A stretch of DNA of 64,000 bases from Mytilus edulis (Eukaryota; Mollusca; Bivalvia; Mytilida; Mytilidae). The position numbers and the translations under genes are program-made. Within the stretch, counting starts at the first letter, position 1; the number at the start of each line of letters is the position of its first letter. The stretch covers positions 14,142,746 to 14,206,745 of the forward strand of contig NC_092354.1 in NCBI RefSeq assembly GCF_963676685.1, written 5' to 3'. A model generated the notes under the pieces. It made no database searches and was not told the DNA's origin. It saw nothing but the letters and a program-made list of their open reading frames with translations. Of this stretch, positions 43,294 through 55,819 are shown in pieces.

Positions 43294-43545
43294 TTATTAA
43301 GACAATTAAATAAAAAGTTTGCCTTTTCATTACTGGTTTACAATTAAACACTATTTTAAATTTCAAGTTTGATAATTATCATCCGAAATTAAGACTTATT
43401 GTAAACATGTATTACACAGTTATTAAGACAATTCTTTTAAAATGATTTTTTTTAAATTTAATTACTAGCTTTCAATTTAACTCCTTTATAAACTTTAAAC
43501 TTAACTTCGATAATAAGCATCCGAAGTTAAGACTCATTGTAAATT
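43294..43545. repeat. Diverged tandem repeat, 2 x ~126 bp
   Basis: Both units start GTTATTAAGACAATT and end ATCCGAA.TTAAGACT.ATTGTAAA. Confidence 0.7.
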
Positions 43546-43689
43546 ATTGAATCTTTTAAAAACTGTACAAGTGTTGAGTAGATGCAATAGAAGGAGTAAT
43601 CAACCGGATAGGTTGACATATTATCAGCTTACTTCTTCCTTCGTTTCAACGAATAGCCCTTATAGCACAAAAATTGTATTTTCCATATA

Positions 43690-43930
43690 GTCAGTGGCAA
43701 ATATAGCATGCATATTCAGGACGAGAACAAATTAACAATGATACAATAGGTAGCTTCTGTAATAGAGGCGTCCGGGAATAACGTCGGAAAAATTAAGACT
43801 GCCAATTCAAATGAGAGTATAATGGAGAGGGACAGAATTTTGGCCTAGCAACAGGTCACCTACAGATCAATCAAAGAGCTGTTGCAAATGTTCGTAACGT
43901 ACAAAGAGCGTATCACTCTCTCTTGAATTA
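43690..43930 (-). repeat. Reverse copy of the ~415 bp dispersed repeat (diverged)
   Basis: Contains GCATGCATATTCAGGACG, GGGACAGAATTTTGGCC and CAACAGGTCACCTAC in the order expected for a reverse copy. Confidence 0.7.
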
Positions 43931-44685
43931 TCAACATAATTTCTTCAAAATCATTTTATAATTTTTTATAGATACTGAGAAAATCAAACTAAAAGTTACT
44001 TGAAAATTCGTTTCAAAGAGGAGCGTATTGGGTCACTTTTCTAGCGGCGTCATATAAATACTGGAAAATTCGTGCGAGGAATGATGATTGTACCCAATCG
44101 GAAAGGACGACTATGTAAATAGCGGACCTAGAAAACTAGATACCAAAAAGGGATGTTTAAAACTACAAAAAATATTCACAAGTCGGAGTTATATTGACAA
44201 CAAAGAGTGACTTCTTACAATTTGTGAGAAGAGAGGAGTTTATTTGAAATCGGCTTCCATCAGTTTAGATCATATAATATACTAATGCGGATCGTTCGAT
44301 GGGTCATCTTTAATATTACTACCATTTACGATTAACCCTTTAAGGAATTTAAAGTAGTGTTATAATAGCGGTTTGGATTATGGTAATCTGATGGAAAGTC
44401 ACAAATACGATTGGACTAAAAGTCACAGGACAAATAGTTCTATTTCATTTGTATACAAGTGTTCGAGCACAAGTTCTTATCACTTTCTTTTAACTTCATG
44501 AAAGGTTAACATGCGGTACATAAACATTACAAATGGATAACATGCGGATACTTTCATTTTGTATTACACATTGAGTGTTTGTTCAAAAATATTTTATCGT
44601 GCTTATTTTTATTAAATAAAGTATTAATACAGAGGGAACTTGAACATAGCATTTGCTTACTTAATTAATTACCGTCTCCAGGAAG
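43931..44685. other. No recognisable gene
   Basis: Nothing beyond short broken frames. Confidence 0.4.
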
Positions 44686-44689
44686 TTCC

Positions 44690-44835
44690 TTTTATCCAAT
44701 CATGATTGGAAATCATAATTTCTGCAGCCCTTATCTTTTACTTGGTTGGTATCTAGGATGCTAGCCAATCATTGTTCTTGATTTATTTAAATTATCCAAT
44801 CAGATTGTTAATTACAGTCTTTGTTTTATCGCAGT
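44690..44835. promoter_or_regulatory. Cluster of CCAAT motifs, possible promoter or LTR piece
   Basis: Three CCAATCA motifs (near 44696, 44765, 44798), one within the palindrome CCAATCATGATTGG, sit 140-280 bases upstream of the gag-like frames. No direct-repeat partner is seen to prove an LTR. Confidence 0.3.
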
Positions 44836-44973
44836 CGCGCTTGATCACTTTAGAATTTGCACAAAGCGTGTGCAGGCTGCTTTTCATATTCCAGTTACAA
44901 TTCAATTTTGTTCATCACTGGAATTATTTTAACTTTTAAAGCTGAACGTTTTTTAAACATGTTTGTTTAACAT

Positions 44974-45225
44974 ATGACGTCTGAACGTGCATATGTTCGT
45001 GCGGAACAACAAATTAGAAACATTCTTAATATTCCGGAATGGTATATTTTCTCTAATGCTGAAAATCGATATGTGGCCAGAGAACTTAAGAACTGTAGAG
45101 GAAATTTAACGAGCTTTTATTGGACATTACGAATGGATTGTGCAGCGCAATGCAACGAGTGTCTATTTTGTGGAGATATTCTCAAATTGTGTGATATTCA
45201 CAACAGATATTCCAGACACGCGTAA
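44974..45225 (+). CDS. Hypothetical 83-residue frame before the gag-like fragment
   Basis: ATG-started frame with a cluster C-x3-C-x2-C (CAAQCNECLFC) near its end. No family recognised. Position suggests it belongs to the element at 45288-46055. Confidence 0.25.
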   Translation: MTSERAYVRAEQQIRNILNIPEWYIFSNAENRYVARELKNCRGNLTSFYWTLRMDCAAQCNECLFCGDILKLCDIHNRYSRHA

Positions 45226-45287
45226 AGGATTTGATATAGCCATTGGATTTACATTTTGAACACTTGCATCGGTAATAAACTTAAACA

Positions 45288-46055
45288 ATGTTTGAATTAG
45301 AAAACGAGGAGAACGGAAACCCGATGGTCGAGCTATCTGAAATTGACCGGGTCAAAAAGTGGGCGGCCAACAAAAAAGTAAATGAACATTCGGAGGCGGA
45401 GTTAATCAGGCTAGGATATTACTCCAAAGAAGCGCTTTCTTGCCTCCTGTCTGAAGATTTGACGAAGTCGAAGATCCCCATCGGACGACAATATCCTAGA
45501 AGCGCTTTCTTGCCTCCGGTCTGAAGATTTGACAAAGTCGAAGATCCCCATCGGACAATAACGGCTACTGCTGGGTGCAGTAAGATCTACGTTTCCAGCG
45601 GAGAGAGAATCCAACATACCGGCGAATGAACATCTTCCGCTAACTTCACCTGCAGCTCAACTCAACGCATGCGCAACAGAGACGACAGAGGGCGGTGCAG
45701 TTCAATTCGGAAGTGGAGATATATACGTGCAAGCTATAACGAAACAGCTTCAACAGCAACAATCGTTACCGTTAGGCGATAGTCTAAACAAACACAAAGG
45801 ACAATCAACAGTGCATCCTGAAATTATTCAAGAATTTGACTGTTTTTCTTACATTATTTAGTGGAAAGACCCACAATTATTTTTTAAATCTTCCTTTAAT
45901 GATGTAACTATAAATTTTTATGACATTACTGATTTCGTAAATGTACATATGTCAGGTACTTCAGAGGAAAAACTTATTTATGATTATTGCTTAAAACTTT
46001 ACACACTTCTTTGTTATATTAATCTAAAGATCTGTATACTTTTTGGTTTTGATTG
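45288..46055 (+). pseudogene. Retroelement gag-like remnant with SAM-like N-terminus
   Basis: ATG 45288 opens a reading with VKKWAANKKVNEHSE and LLSEDLTKSKIPIG, similar to SAM-like helical domains at the start of bivalve gag-like proteins. A 70-base tandem duplication (period 70, from about 45431 to 45570) shifts the frame. Further on another frame reads DPQLFFKSSFNDV and FYDITDFVNVHM (45870-45960), a pattern I recall from the same proteins. No protease or RT follows. Weakly to moderately supported; dead in any case. Confidence 0.35.
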
Positions 46056-46344
46056 AAAATTTTATTTTAGAGATATTTTTTTTTAAGAAAAAAAAGAGGG
46101 GATGGTGGTTCATATGTCCCTCCGTATCTCAAAAACAATATATGGTTATTGCTTATAACTTTCTCAGAAACTATTTATGATTATTGCATACAACTTTCAG
46201 AAGACGACGGGCGTATCATGCGCTCATGGCGCAGCTGTTTATTGTATTCTGGTCTTCAAGTTTGCTAAAGTGCTTCCACTATATATATACCTTTTTCTCT
46301 GCTTCTCTGATACATATTTGTTTACAATGTGAGTAAGATTATAA

Positions 46345-46610
46345 CACTATTTTGACTGCTGTACCCCTATTTCTGACATTTTAACCTATTATGTTTGTTT
46401 GTTTTGTTCACACATCGCTTTGAATATAATGGAATTTGATGCGACTGTCATGCAAGTGAGCGGTTTAGCTAGACATTAAACCAGGTTCAATCCAACATTG
46501 TCTACCAAGTCAGGAGTATTGCTATCCATTTGTTTGGTGTGTTTGAACTTTTGATTTTTCCATTTGATTAGGGACCTTCCATTTCTTCTGAGTTCAGAAT
46601 ACTTTTGAAG
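46345..46610 (+). repeat. Dispersed mussel-type repeat
   Basis: Diverged relative of 4915-5205 (GACTGCTGTACCCC..., AAACCAGGTTCAATCCAAC). Confidence 0.65.
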
Positions 46611-47265
46611 TTGAGGAACATATTCATAAGCTTTGAAAAACGAAAATTGATCACTTCTAAATCAAGCATCATGAAGACATTTATAACAGTACCAAGATTA
46701 GCACATTGCTATCTTAACCATGACTTGATCAATTTGATGTTTTACGAAACAACTTAGATTAGAAAGAGTTGTATGATAAAAAAAAAAAAAATTGTTTTAA
46801 AATTAAAGTGTTAATAAATTTCAACGAAAGCTTTATCTCAAAACTGATGTATAATTATTGGTCATTGATTTTTCGTCATCGACTTTCTGTCCAACATCCA
46901 CAGTTTACACGTTTGAACTACAAATTTAATTTGGATGAATTTCAAGATTACAAGTTTCCCATTACAAGTGTGAATTTAAAAGTAGTCCCGAACATGTCTT
47001 AGAAACAATGCAACACATTCAACACTAGTAATTGACAGTAACGCACTACAGGTTTAGGTCAAGATGTACAATACATCGTTGTGGAGTAATGGGCGGAAGC
47101 ATTACCCTTTAATGAGAGTAGTACACTCCGATCCTTAACGGTCCTTTTCATCTTTACGAAGATCATTTAAGACTATTTACGTGTGTCGAAGGGTAATTGA
47201 TGTATTGTTATTCAAAAGCTTGACGTGTTTGGAGGGTAAGTGAAACTGCAGGTATATATTCAGAT
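46611..47265. other. No recognisable gene
   Basis: AT-rich, featureless. Confidence 0.4.
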
Positions 47266-47266
47266 A

Positions 47267-47565
47267 ACGCCTATATTAGTCACTTCCGGTAACAAAATGT
47301 TTTTGTCAACATTGGTCTTTTGATACAGTACTGATTGCATACGTTCAATATAAGTCATAATATTATTGTCAGTTAACGCCTATATTTTTTGGCAACGAGC
47401 ATCACTAAAGAGACATGTATTGTCGAAATGCGCATCTGGTGCAAGAAAATTGGTACCATTAATTTTATTAATGACTTCCGGTAACAAAATGTTTTTGTCA
47501 ACATTGGTATTTTGATACAGTACTGACTGCATACGTTCAATATAAGTCATAATATTATTGTCAGT
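47267..47565. repeat. ~95 bp direct repeat around a repeat fragment
   Basis: ACTTCCGGTAACAAAATG to ATATTATTGTCAGT occurs at about 47281-47376 and 47472-47563. Between them lies a dispersed-repeat fragment (AAATGCGCATCTGGTGCAAG). Confidence 0.8.
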
Positions 47566-48440
47566 TTCTGTCTTCTTTAACCGTACTTATATTAAAATGT
47601 GTACAACTAACAGAAAGTGCGCATCCGTGTTTGTTCTGTATTGTTGGGTGTTCAAGTTTTAGGTCGAACCCATCACCCGTACATACGGATGGCCTAAGCC
47701 AATGATACACTGATACAGGATTACCCTAGAACACGACACAAAAATAAAAAAAAAATGAACCTGGTGCAGGCAGAACAAAGTCTTGTATTAAAGTAAACAT
47801 ATTTATTGGTTGTTTTTGCTGGTCTGAAAGGTGTTCCAGTTGCATGGGTGTCAAACAGTGTTGCAGAGCGATGTGTTGTCTACGTATCTGACTAGTTGCT
47901 TCAGCTCTGAAGATGTAGCTCTTGGTTTAAGCTTCCCGAACGCTGGCTCAGTTGCTGGATATCGGCAGCTGGTAAGAAGTGAAGTGCTATTGGAGAAAGG
48001 ATGTACCTATATTCTGCACCCCTGCTGGTATATGTAGTCTTTAGGCCCAACTCTTGCGTCTTACTTCAATTTGCCTGGTCAAAGTGGAAGGCACAATATT
48101 TGATGGTAGAAGAAGGAAATTACGTACAGATAGCTTTCCCATGCACCTGGAAAAAGTAATTATCGATATATAAATATGTGCGAGAAATCTGTTATTAATA
48201 TCCTATACACACTTTTGTTTACTTACTATAACACTATTGAGAGTAGAAGGCATCTGTTCAGATTAGAATTTTATTCTATACTAAAATAATCAGGCAAGTT
48301 GACATATTATATCGCGACAATTGATACAACTGTGGTAGGTATAACAGTCTAGGCGGTGCCATATGATTTTCATCAATTTGAGGTTTCAGTTCGTTCATTT
48401 GATAACAATTCATAGTATTAATAGTATTATATTTACAGTT

Positions 48441-48647
48441 TCAATTGGACATAACAATAGCCGTGTGGGTAAAGGCATGGATGGACCAAAGCTGAGCTAA
48501 GGGATCTGCAAGGTTCTTGAAAGTACCGTCACAGAACCACTGCTTGTCTTGTTGAAGGATATGAAACTGGTTGGGTGAAGCAAACATCACGTGTCTCTTG
48601 TCATTGCACACTACAAGTACTGTGTCCAACTTAAAGAAGAATACCAA
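48441..48647 (-). pseudogene. MULE-type transposase fragment
   Basis: The minus-strand frame reads VMFASPNQFHILQQDKQWF, then CDGTFKNLADPLAQLWSIHAF. The pattern ...FAS..QL..L....WF.DGTFK.....F.QL..IH is the start of the MULE (FLYWCH-associated) transposase domain, with the Asp of DGTF the first catalytic residue. It ends after about 65 codons; no downstream catalytic residues or terminal repeats found. A short exon-like piece may lie upstream (48690-48800). Confidence 0.6.
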
Positions 48648-49020
48648 ATAATCAATGTTACAAAAAACTTATTTAAACGAATAAATAGAAAATCTTCCGT
48701 ACTGTATGATGTTACTCTATAAATTTGAGACTGTTGCTGGACAGTTGACAGTCTTTGAGCGTTTGGAACACCTCCATTACGTAAAGTCACCCCTGTATGA
48801 CTGACAATTAAAAAAAATACTTTCAAGTAATCATTATTACAACAGATGAAATAGTTATTTTTATTTAGTAATATAATGCTATTGTCATTGACATTCATAA
48901 TACACACACATGTGAATAAGATAAGTTTTTGAAATGTTAAACAAATCAAAAGCAATACTTTTCGATCCATAGCAAGTAAAATTTTTATCAATATCATTAT
49001 GAACAAGAAACATACCCCAA

Positions 49021-49455
49021 GGGTGACTGGGGTATAGAAATATGGTCACTTGGTCTTCTCCCGACCGGCAGTAAACAGCTTGCTGAAGTTGGGCGTCCGT
49101 TTGGCTGTGCGGGATGTATCAAGTTCGCAGTCACGTCCGGTCAGAAGGGGGACGTTAAATCCGATGCCTCGTGTAAAGAGAGTGCCACGCTCTTTGCACG
49201 TTAAGAACCCTTGCAACAACTCTTTGGGGGGGGGGGGGGGGGGGTCCGTAGGTGACCTGTTGCAAGGCAAAATTTCTGTCCCTATCCAATATACCCTCAT
49301 TTTCCAGTGGCAGTCAAAATTTCCCCGACCATCATCCTAGATGGCCTCTATAACAACAACCTACCTATTGTAATTATTGTGAACTTGTTCTCGTCCTGAA
49401 TATGCATGAAATATTTGCCACTGGACTTTAAGCAACCAACAATCAATCAATCAAT
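49021..49455 (+). repeat. Complete ~415 bp dispersed repeat
   Basis: As 27134-27548, with a run of about 19 G where the other copy has GAGGGG. It also shows the unoccupied Polinton target (GGCAGTCAAAATTTCC, one base changed). Confidence 0.85.
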
Positions 49456-52130
49456 GAACAAGAAACACTTGCCAGTATTAAACACTCTGTGTTGCCATAA
49501 ACTACATGATTCAGATCGGTTCCCATGTTGAGAAAGATATTGGAATTTTTGTTTCATGTTATTCAAATCACTATTTGTGAGATCAAAGAAATCTCTGGGG
49601 TTTTTTCTGAATTTTACTCCATATATATATTTATGAGCTCTACGCGTAGTTATTTTAGACGCGTAGTATCTATTGTAAGAAACGGTTTGGATTTCGCGGG
49701 TAGTATACAAGAAAAGAAGCACGTTTTTTTAAAGGCAGTGCTTTAAGGCCTGACTTTCAAGTCATGAGGTTAATCTTTTCATACGCAATCTATGCAGGGG
49801 GTCTTTTGGCCAGGAATAGATTCGGAAATGTTCGAATTTCTCCTCTTCTTTTTATGGTATGATATGGTTTTTGTTTCTTTCATTTATATTGGGAACTAAA
49901 GAAACGATCAGTGTGTATTGTTCGTTTTATAGAACTTGTTATTAATGTGTATTTTGCATTATAAGCAGTCAACCTGACTACAAACTATCATTATTTGTAT
50001 TCCGTGTAGAAAGAGGTCGGGTCAATTTCGAGTGTTATCTGACATCTAAAGATTTTTTAATTAGTTCAGACGTTGATATAACAATGAAAAGTCGACTGAA
50101 CATGATTAATATTGCATCTTCTATAATTCAAAGCGGAATTCGGTTTATAAACGAGAAACCGTAAAGCGTTTTCAATTTCGGTATTAGTTATGTATGTTGT
50201 CTACGTATTATCCTGGTTCCCGGTACTACGTTCCGGGTATTAGCTATTTGATATATCTGATGTGTAACATTACGATCAGGTACCAGCCAATCTACGTGTG
50301 TATGTGTACATGATTTCCCGCCAAAATGACCGACTTACAGCTATGGAAAAATAGTCCATAAACGTTCCGTATAATGATATGCAAATTCATAATTAATCGT
50401 AACTTTTTTTTATCTTTGTATAATAAATATAAAAAAATGGATTCCACAAAATTGAAAATAGCATTATTTTACGAGGATTTCTAATATTTTTTTCACTTCC
50501 GGGCGCAGTAATACGTATGTTTTGAAGAAGGTCGAAGAAATTGACAAAGTGAATTGAGAAGGAAACGGATAGATATACGTCCTTGCTATCAGTTAAAACA
50601 ATTTAAATGTACAGAAAAAACACATTTACTTCACACAAATAGTACAGGCTTAAGCATTGTATTGTCTTATACACGACTGTAGTCTAGTGTTTAAACGACG
50701 GCGGTGACCTACAAGGTACGGGTCATACTGGGTCAAGTCTAAATATGTAAACATATCCACGTGCTATTAGGTAGAAAGCATCGTAATGCAATATCTACAA
50801 TTTTTTCCTCCTTTATACATCGTTTAACCAGATATATTTCTCTTTCAAATACACTTAAACACGGGTTGTATGTACGTATCTTTTCTTGTGTTTTCTTGTC
50901 CTTATTAAAGTTCATTTGTTGATGTTTTGAACGACTGAACACAGGAGTGAATGAATGCAACAATTATATATACTGAAGACTTGGGCTGTACAATGATAGT
51001 GTACGTATATCATACTGATAATTATTCTAGCAGTAATTATGTTAATTTAGGATGTAATGACAGGAATTCATGAGCTATGCCTGACAGGCTTTCTGAAAAA
51101 ATATCAATGACAATGTAAACAGGAACAAAACATTGACACGAATGATGCTCTCTTCTATTTTATAGTTATTTGGGTATGTGTGTTGCACAAGTTTAAAAAA
51201 AACCTAAGTTATAAAACTTTTTTCAGGGCACAAACCCACTTTAAAGAGACTTGTCTACTGCCATACCCATCCTATTTTCATGCACCATTTGCAAGCAAGA
51301 GACTGAATGGTTTGCAAAATTAAAAATCAGGACGGTGTCCAATTAAACCAAAAGAACTAAACTGGATGAATATTGTAGGAGAAATCTAGAGGAAAGTTTT
51401 GATTTGTGAAATTGGTTTTCCTGAAAAGTCATTCATCCTAGCCTGCAGAAAGGAACTATAACTGTCCACCACCAACTGACGAGCTAATGTTGAGCTTCAC
51501 ATATGGAATTACTCAAATACCATCAATGTCTATGTTTTCAGCACAGATTTCACAAGTTATGACACACTGACAGCTGTGCTTTTTTTTTATACCTGTTAAA
51601 GAGTTGTATACTAAATTTTATTTTTTTATCAATAAATATATCTTGTGTCATTTAAGAACTTGTATTTTGCCAAAAGATGCATACTAGTGAATGAAAGTGG
51701 TGCAGTTCATTTTGCTTTGGTATATAGAATTGAATTACAATTGTTCATGTTATTGGAATGCATATAAAAATAAGGAGATGTGGTACAATGTATATACATG
51801 ATATTTAGTGAGTTTATTAAGCAAAAGTGAATAAGAAATAGGTATAAGCAGTTACAGGTACTACTGTACAATCTCAAACAATGAGAAAAACTCATACCGT
51901 AAAGAGAATTTCATATTTACAAGTAAGTTTTGTTTTTGCGTTGAATAATTTTCTTCTATTGTTTTAATTGCAAATATTGACAGCTGTTATGGCCACAGAG
52001 CCTTAATTGAAAACTTTTTTTCATTCATACCGGTAGATTTTGCCTGGAGTTAGAAACATATCTGCCAACTTTTCAAAATGCACATGGGGGTTTTACGTGA
52101 AAGATGGTTCATATAGTCATACAAAACCTT
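49456..52130. other. No supported gene
   Basis: Short frames only; small palindromes such as CCCGGTACTACGTTCCGGG (near 50220). Nothing assignable. Confidence 0.4.
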
Positions 52131-52147
52131 CAAGGGGGCCTTCAAAT

Positions 52148-52959
52148 GGAAGCAGGACAAGTCGCCCCACTGGCTAATCGCCCACTTTTAAAAAAAACGC
52201 CACAAACTGATTTATCAAATCGCCCCACATGTGAAATTGGTTAAATCATGTTAAATATTACTCCTGGCAACCCGCCCTACTTATAAAAAATAAAAAAACG
52301 GTAATATTTAGATTAATATATATATATATAATTAAAAATAAAAACTCGCACCACTTTAATGAAAACTAATCTACACAGAAAACAAACAAACCGAAAATTT
52401 ATTTAATTACTATTATTGATATACTGAAATTATAATTCTAAAAAAAAAATGTATTGTTGAAGAATAACTAAGTTTTGAAGCTTAGTTATTTGCATAACAA
52501 TTGAAAAGAAACCTGTTAATTGTATCATAATGCAATATAAGGAATTTAACTTATATTCAACGGGATAACATCTTTTTCCATAAGTGGGGAGAGTTGGCAT
52601 TACTAAATTCATCCTGGTTAATAATATATTTATCTAGATTTCACCGATTTCCATTAGGTGGGACCAGTTAGCAGGAGTAATATTAACGGAATTTAACTTA
52701 TATACAACGGGATAACATCTTTTTACATGAGTGGGGCGAGTTGGCATTAGTAAATTCTTCCTGGTTAATAATATATTTATCTAGATATTATCGTTTTTTA
52801 TTAGGTGGGGCAAGTTGGCAGGAGTAATATTAAGGGATATAACACATTTCACAAGTGGGGCGATTTGGTTATCCAGGTTGGGGCAGTTTTTTTTTAAAGT
52901 GGGGCGAGTTAGTGAAAAAGTGGGGCTATTTGCTAATGGGGCGATTTGTCATGGATTCC
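52148..52959. mobile_element. hAT-type MITE, 812 bp
   Basis: Flanked by CTTCAAAT on both sides (52140-52147, 52960-52967), the 8-base duplication expected of hAT elements. Ends are inverted repeats: GGAAGCAGGACAAGTCGCC against the complement of GGCGATTTGTCATGGATTCC. Inside is a 147-base tandem repeat (52541-52687, 52688-52834). No coding capacity. Confidence 0.8.
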
Positions 52960-52967
52960 CTTCAAAT

Positions 52968-54190
52968 ATATTCTAATGTGGTTTTTGGCTTCTTCGTGCA
53001 TAAACAAGCTCATTGCCATTGTTGAATTAATTGTTTTCTTTAAAATAGTCGACAAAATTGCTCTTACAAAATTTCCATTTGGGAGCCTCGAGCTCGATGG
53101 GGAAAATACTCTGCAAATACTGACAGTTGGCAGGTATGGTCATCAAAAAAGTTGATGTGTTACTACGTACATTTACCATTATGTTACTTGATGTTCTTGC
53201 TATACACACAGTACAGAGACTAGTCAATCTTTGTGAACTATTTTTTATGGGAGTCATAAAATATGCATATACAATCAATAATTAAAAATAGTCTATTTTA
53301 TTGAAAAGGAAAAGTTCTTATATGTCTAAAGAAGAGGGACGAAAGACACCAAAGGGACAGTCAAACTCATAAATTTAAAGCAAACTGACAAGGCCATGGC
53401 TAAAAATGCATTTCATGGCGAGGCACAGAAAATATACTGTAAACAGTAGACTATAGATATAGGTGAACTAGGTACAAAAGAACTCTAAATCTTAAATTCT
53501 ACAAACCACCTCTGTTCTATGGAAGATAATGATATAACTGGACTAGAAATACACACAACCTGTAATTAACTGCCTTTACAGCGCTTTCGCGCTTTGATTC
53601 AGTTATCGAGGTTAGGCGGTGACCACTACGTTGATTTCTACTATACAGTGTAGACATATTTATAGTAGTGTAGAATTGTTATGTAGTTCAGAGGTCAATT
53701 GGATGTGTACTAATCATGATATTTGTTTATTTTTAGATATTCTGTAAGGCCAGTGTACCATGATTTTTTTATTTACTGGACTTTACGTATTTGCATTCAG
53801 TGAATCCAATGTTTTGGTGGACAATCAAAATTAATGATGATTAAGATTGTACAAATAAATGTTTAATAAAATGGACATGGTCACCGTGCTGGACAAAATC
53901 AGAAATGTGTTTCTTTATTTTATACAAAATGATATAGTTTGGGTTTGAAGAAGGTTTCAGAAATTAAGTAGCGATGTGCACATAAATACTTTATGTTCGT
54001 TTGAACAAGTGAATAAGAACATAACTATTTATATAAATATGTGTAAAATAAATGTTTAACTCCGCTTGCCTTTCTAAAAACATTGTATCTGTTTGATGTG
54101 ACCATTTAAATATAATTAATGTGCAATTGGTGAAAACTAATAAATATTTAACATTCCTCAAGTATATGTATATTACAACTACACTGACAG
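52968..54190. other. No gene; one repeat fragment
   Basis: 53325-53405 is a reverse piece of the RT-element 3' block (GGGACAGTCAAACTCATAAA). Otherwise nothing recognised. Confidence 0.45.
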
Positions 54191-54194
54191 AAAT

Positions 54195-54505
54195 AATTAG
54201 TCAGTATGACTATTTAAAATAGTTAACTTGACTGTCCATTCAACAACTATTCTGAAAGTAATTTTGACTAGCCCTGAAAGTCATTTTGACTAAACCTGAA
54301 CCTCTATGCAACTAAATATAATAGTCAAACAGACTTCTTCAAATGGTAAAATTGACTGATGGTTAAAGTTAAGATGACCAACTTCAATTGTAAAGTTGAC
54401 TAGCCAGCATAGTCATATCTACTCTTAGTCACAGTCATACTGACTTGTATATTAGTCTATCAAACTAATATTAATAGTCAAATTAACTTTATGTTGGTCA
54501 AATGG
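54195..54505. repeat. Cluster of TGACT / AGTCA pentamers
   Basis: Seven TGACT and seven AGTCA words in about 310 bases, irregularly spaced and in both orientations, often as AGTCA...TGACT pairs. Not a simple tandem repeat. Confidence 0.6.
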
Positions 54506-54621
54506 ATCGATCAAAATTGAAAAACCAATCCTTTAGAAAACTGTTTACCCCAAACAGTGACAAAACAAGATTGCACGTAATACTGATCAGTGCAGGATTC
54601 AATTTTCAAACTAACATATTC

Positions 54622-54800
54622 CAACTATGCGACTTTATGTATGAAATCCAAATATCAAAACTTTAAGAGGAATATAAAACAGACATAATTGTGGATAGTT
54701 GTTCCATTGGCAATCACACTTCATCTCCATTTTCTTTATATACCACAGATTATTAAGGAACTTTATTATTTGTAAAACATGAGGCAAAATTATAGGCTTT
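54622..54800 (-). pseudogene. Duplicate of the SAMD3-like gene 3' end
   Basis: Almost identical to 55688-55866, which holds the last codons and 3' flank of the gene at 55820. Only ~12 codons of coding homology are included. Confidence 0.8.
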
Positions 54801-55819
54801 ATAACAACAGTATCAACAGTCAAAACATCATTTATTTTGTACCATGTACTCAAACAAGAAACAATAATACAAAGTATCAAAATGAAGCAAACAGTGAGAA
54901 GCATTGATTGTTTAATAAAAATGTTAATTTTATTTCACTCAACAGAAATAATGATATTGAAAGAATCACATTCAAATAAAAAAGTTCTTTATTTTTCTCA
55001 ACAGTGTTTACACAACATGACTCAATCTTGAAACTGAATAAAATTTACTTATAAAATAAGTACAAAGGCAAGACAAAAACAAATTAATTAAACACAAATC
55101 AAAACACTAAAACTAAAAAAAAATATATATACAATGTAACTAAATGAAAGAATATTTACAGCAAAGCCAATTTCATGCTTTATTTTACTGCACTCTATAT
55201 AAATTTGTATGAAAAAATCAACATATTTTTGAGACAGAATGTCATTGGTCACAGGGATGATTATTATTAAATGAAGATGTATATATTTGTCAATCTTAGT
55301 TAAACTGCATTCTAAAGTTATAATCGAGAGGACTAGTTTCCCAAAACAAGATTGAAATTTTAAATGTGAACAAACTTCTTGATGATAATAAAAAAATATT
55401 TACAAAACACAAGTCTCAATTTATATGTGCATAAAAAACAATTATTTCAACCAGTATTTAATTAATTTAATAACAAAAAGTTGTAATCAGATATATTTGT
55501 CTTTTTAGTATTATTATTAGTATTCACAATATTTATATTGAGAGCATTATTGGTAGATTTTTGTTCCCTGCACATGTTTAGTCTCTCACCATGCTGGTTC
55601 ATTGGCTAAAGGATCAATATTTCATATTTCACCTTGCCCTTTGAATAGCTAATGGATAGTGACAATTATCCTTTCTAAAGTTATAATCCAACTATGCGTC
55701 TTTATGTATGAAATCCAAATATCAAAACTTTAAGAGGAATATAAAACAGATATAGTTGTGGATAGTTGTTCCATAGGCAATCACACTTCATCTCCATTTT
55801 CTTTATATACCACAGATTA

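Noticed and set aside
49046..49340. Overlapping frames of 84 and 96 codons on both strands
   Set aside because: Both lie entirely inside a complete dispersed repeat with a poly-G run; other copies do not keep the frames.
53325..53405. Possible conserved regulatory block
   Set aside because: It is a fragment of the retroelement 3' block also seen at 4225-4450 and 34550-34645.
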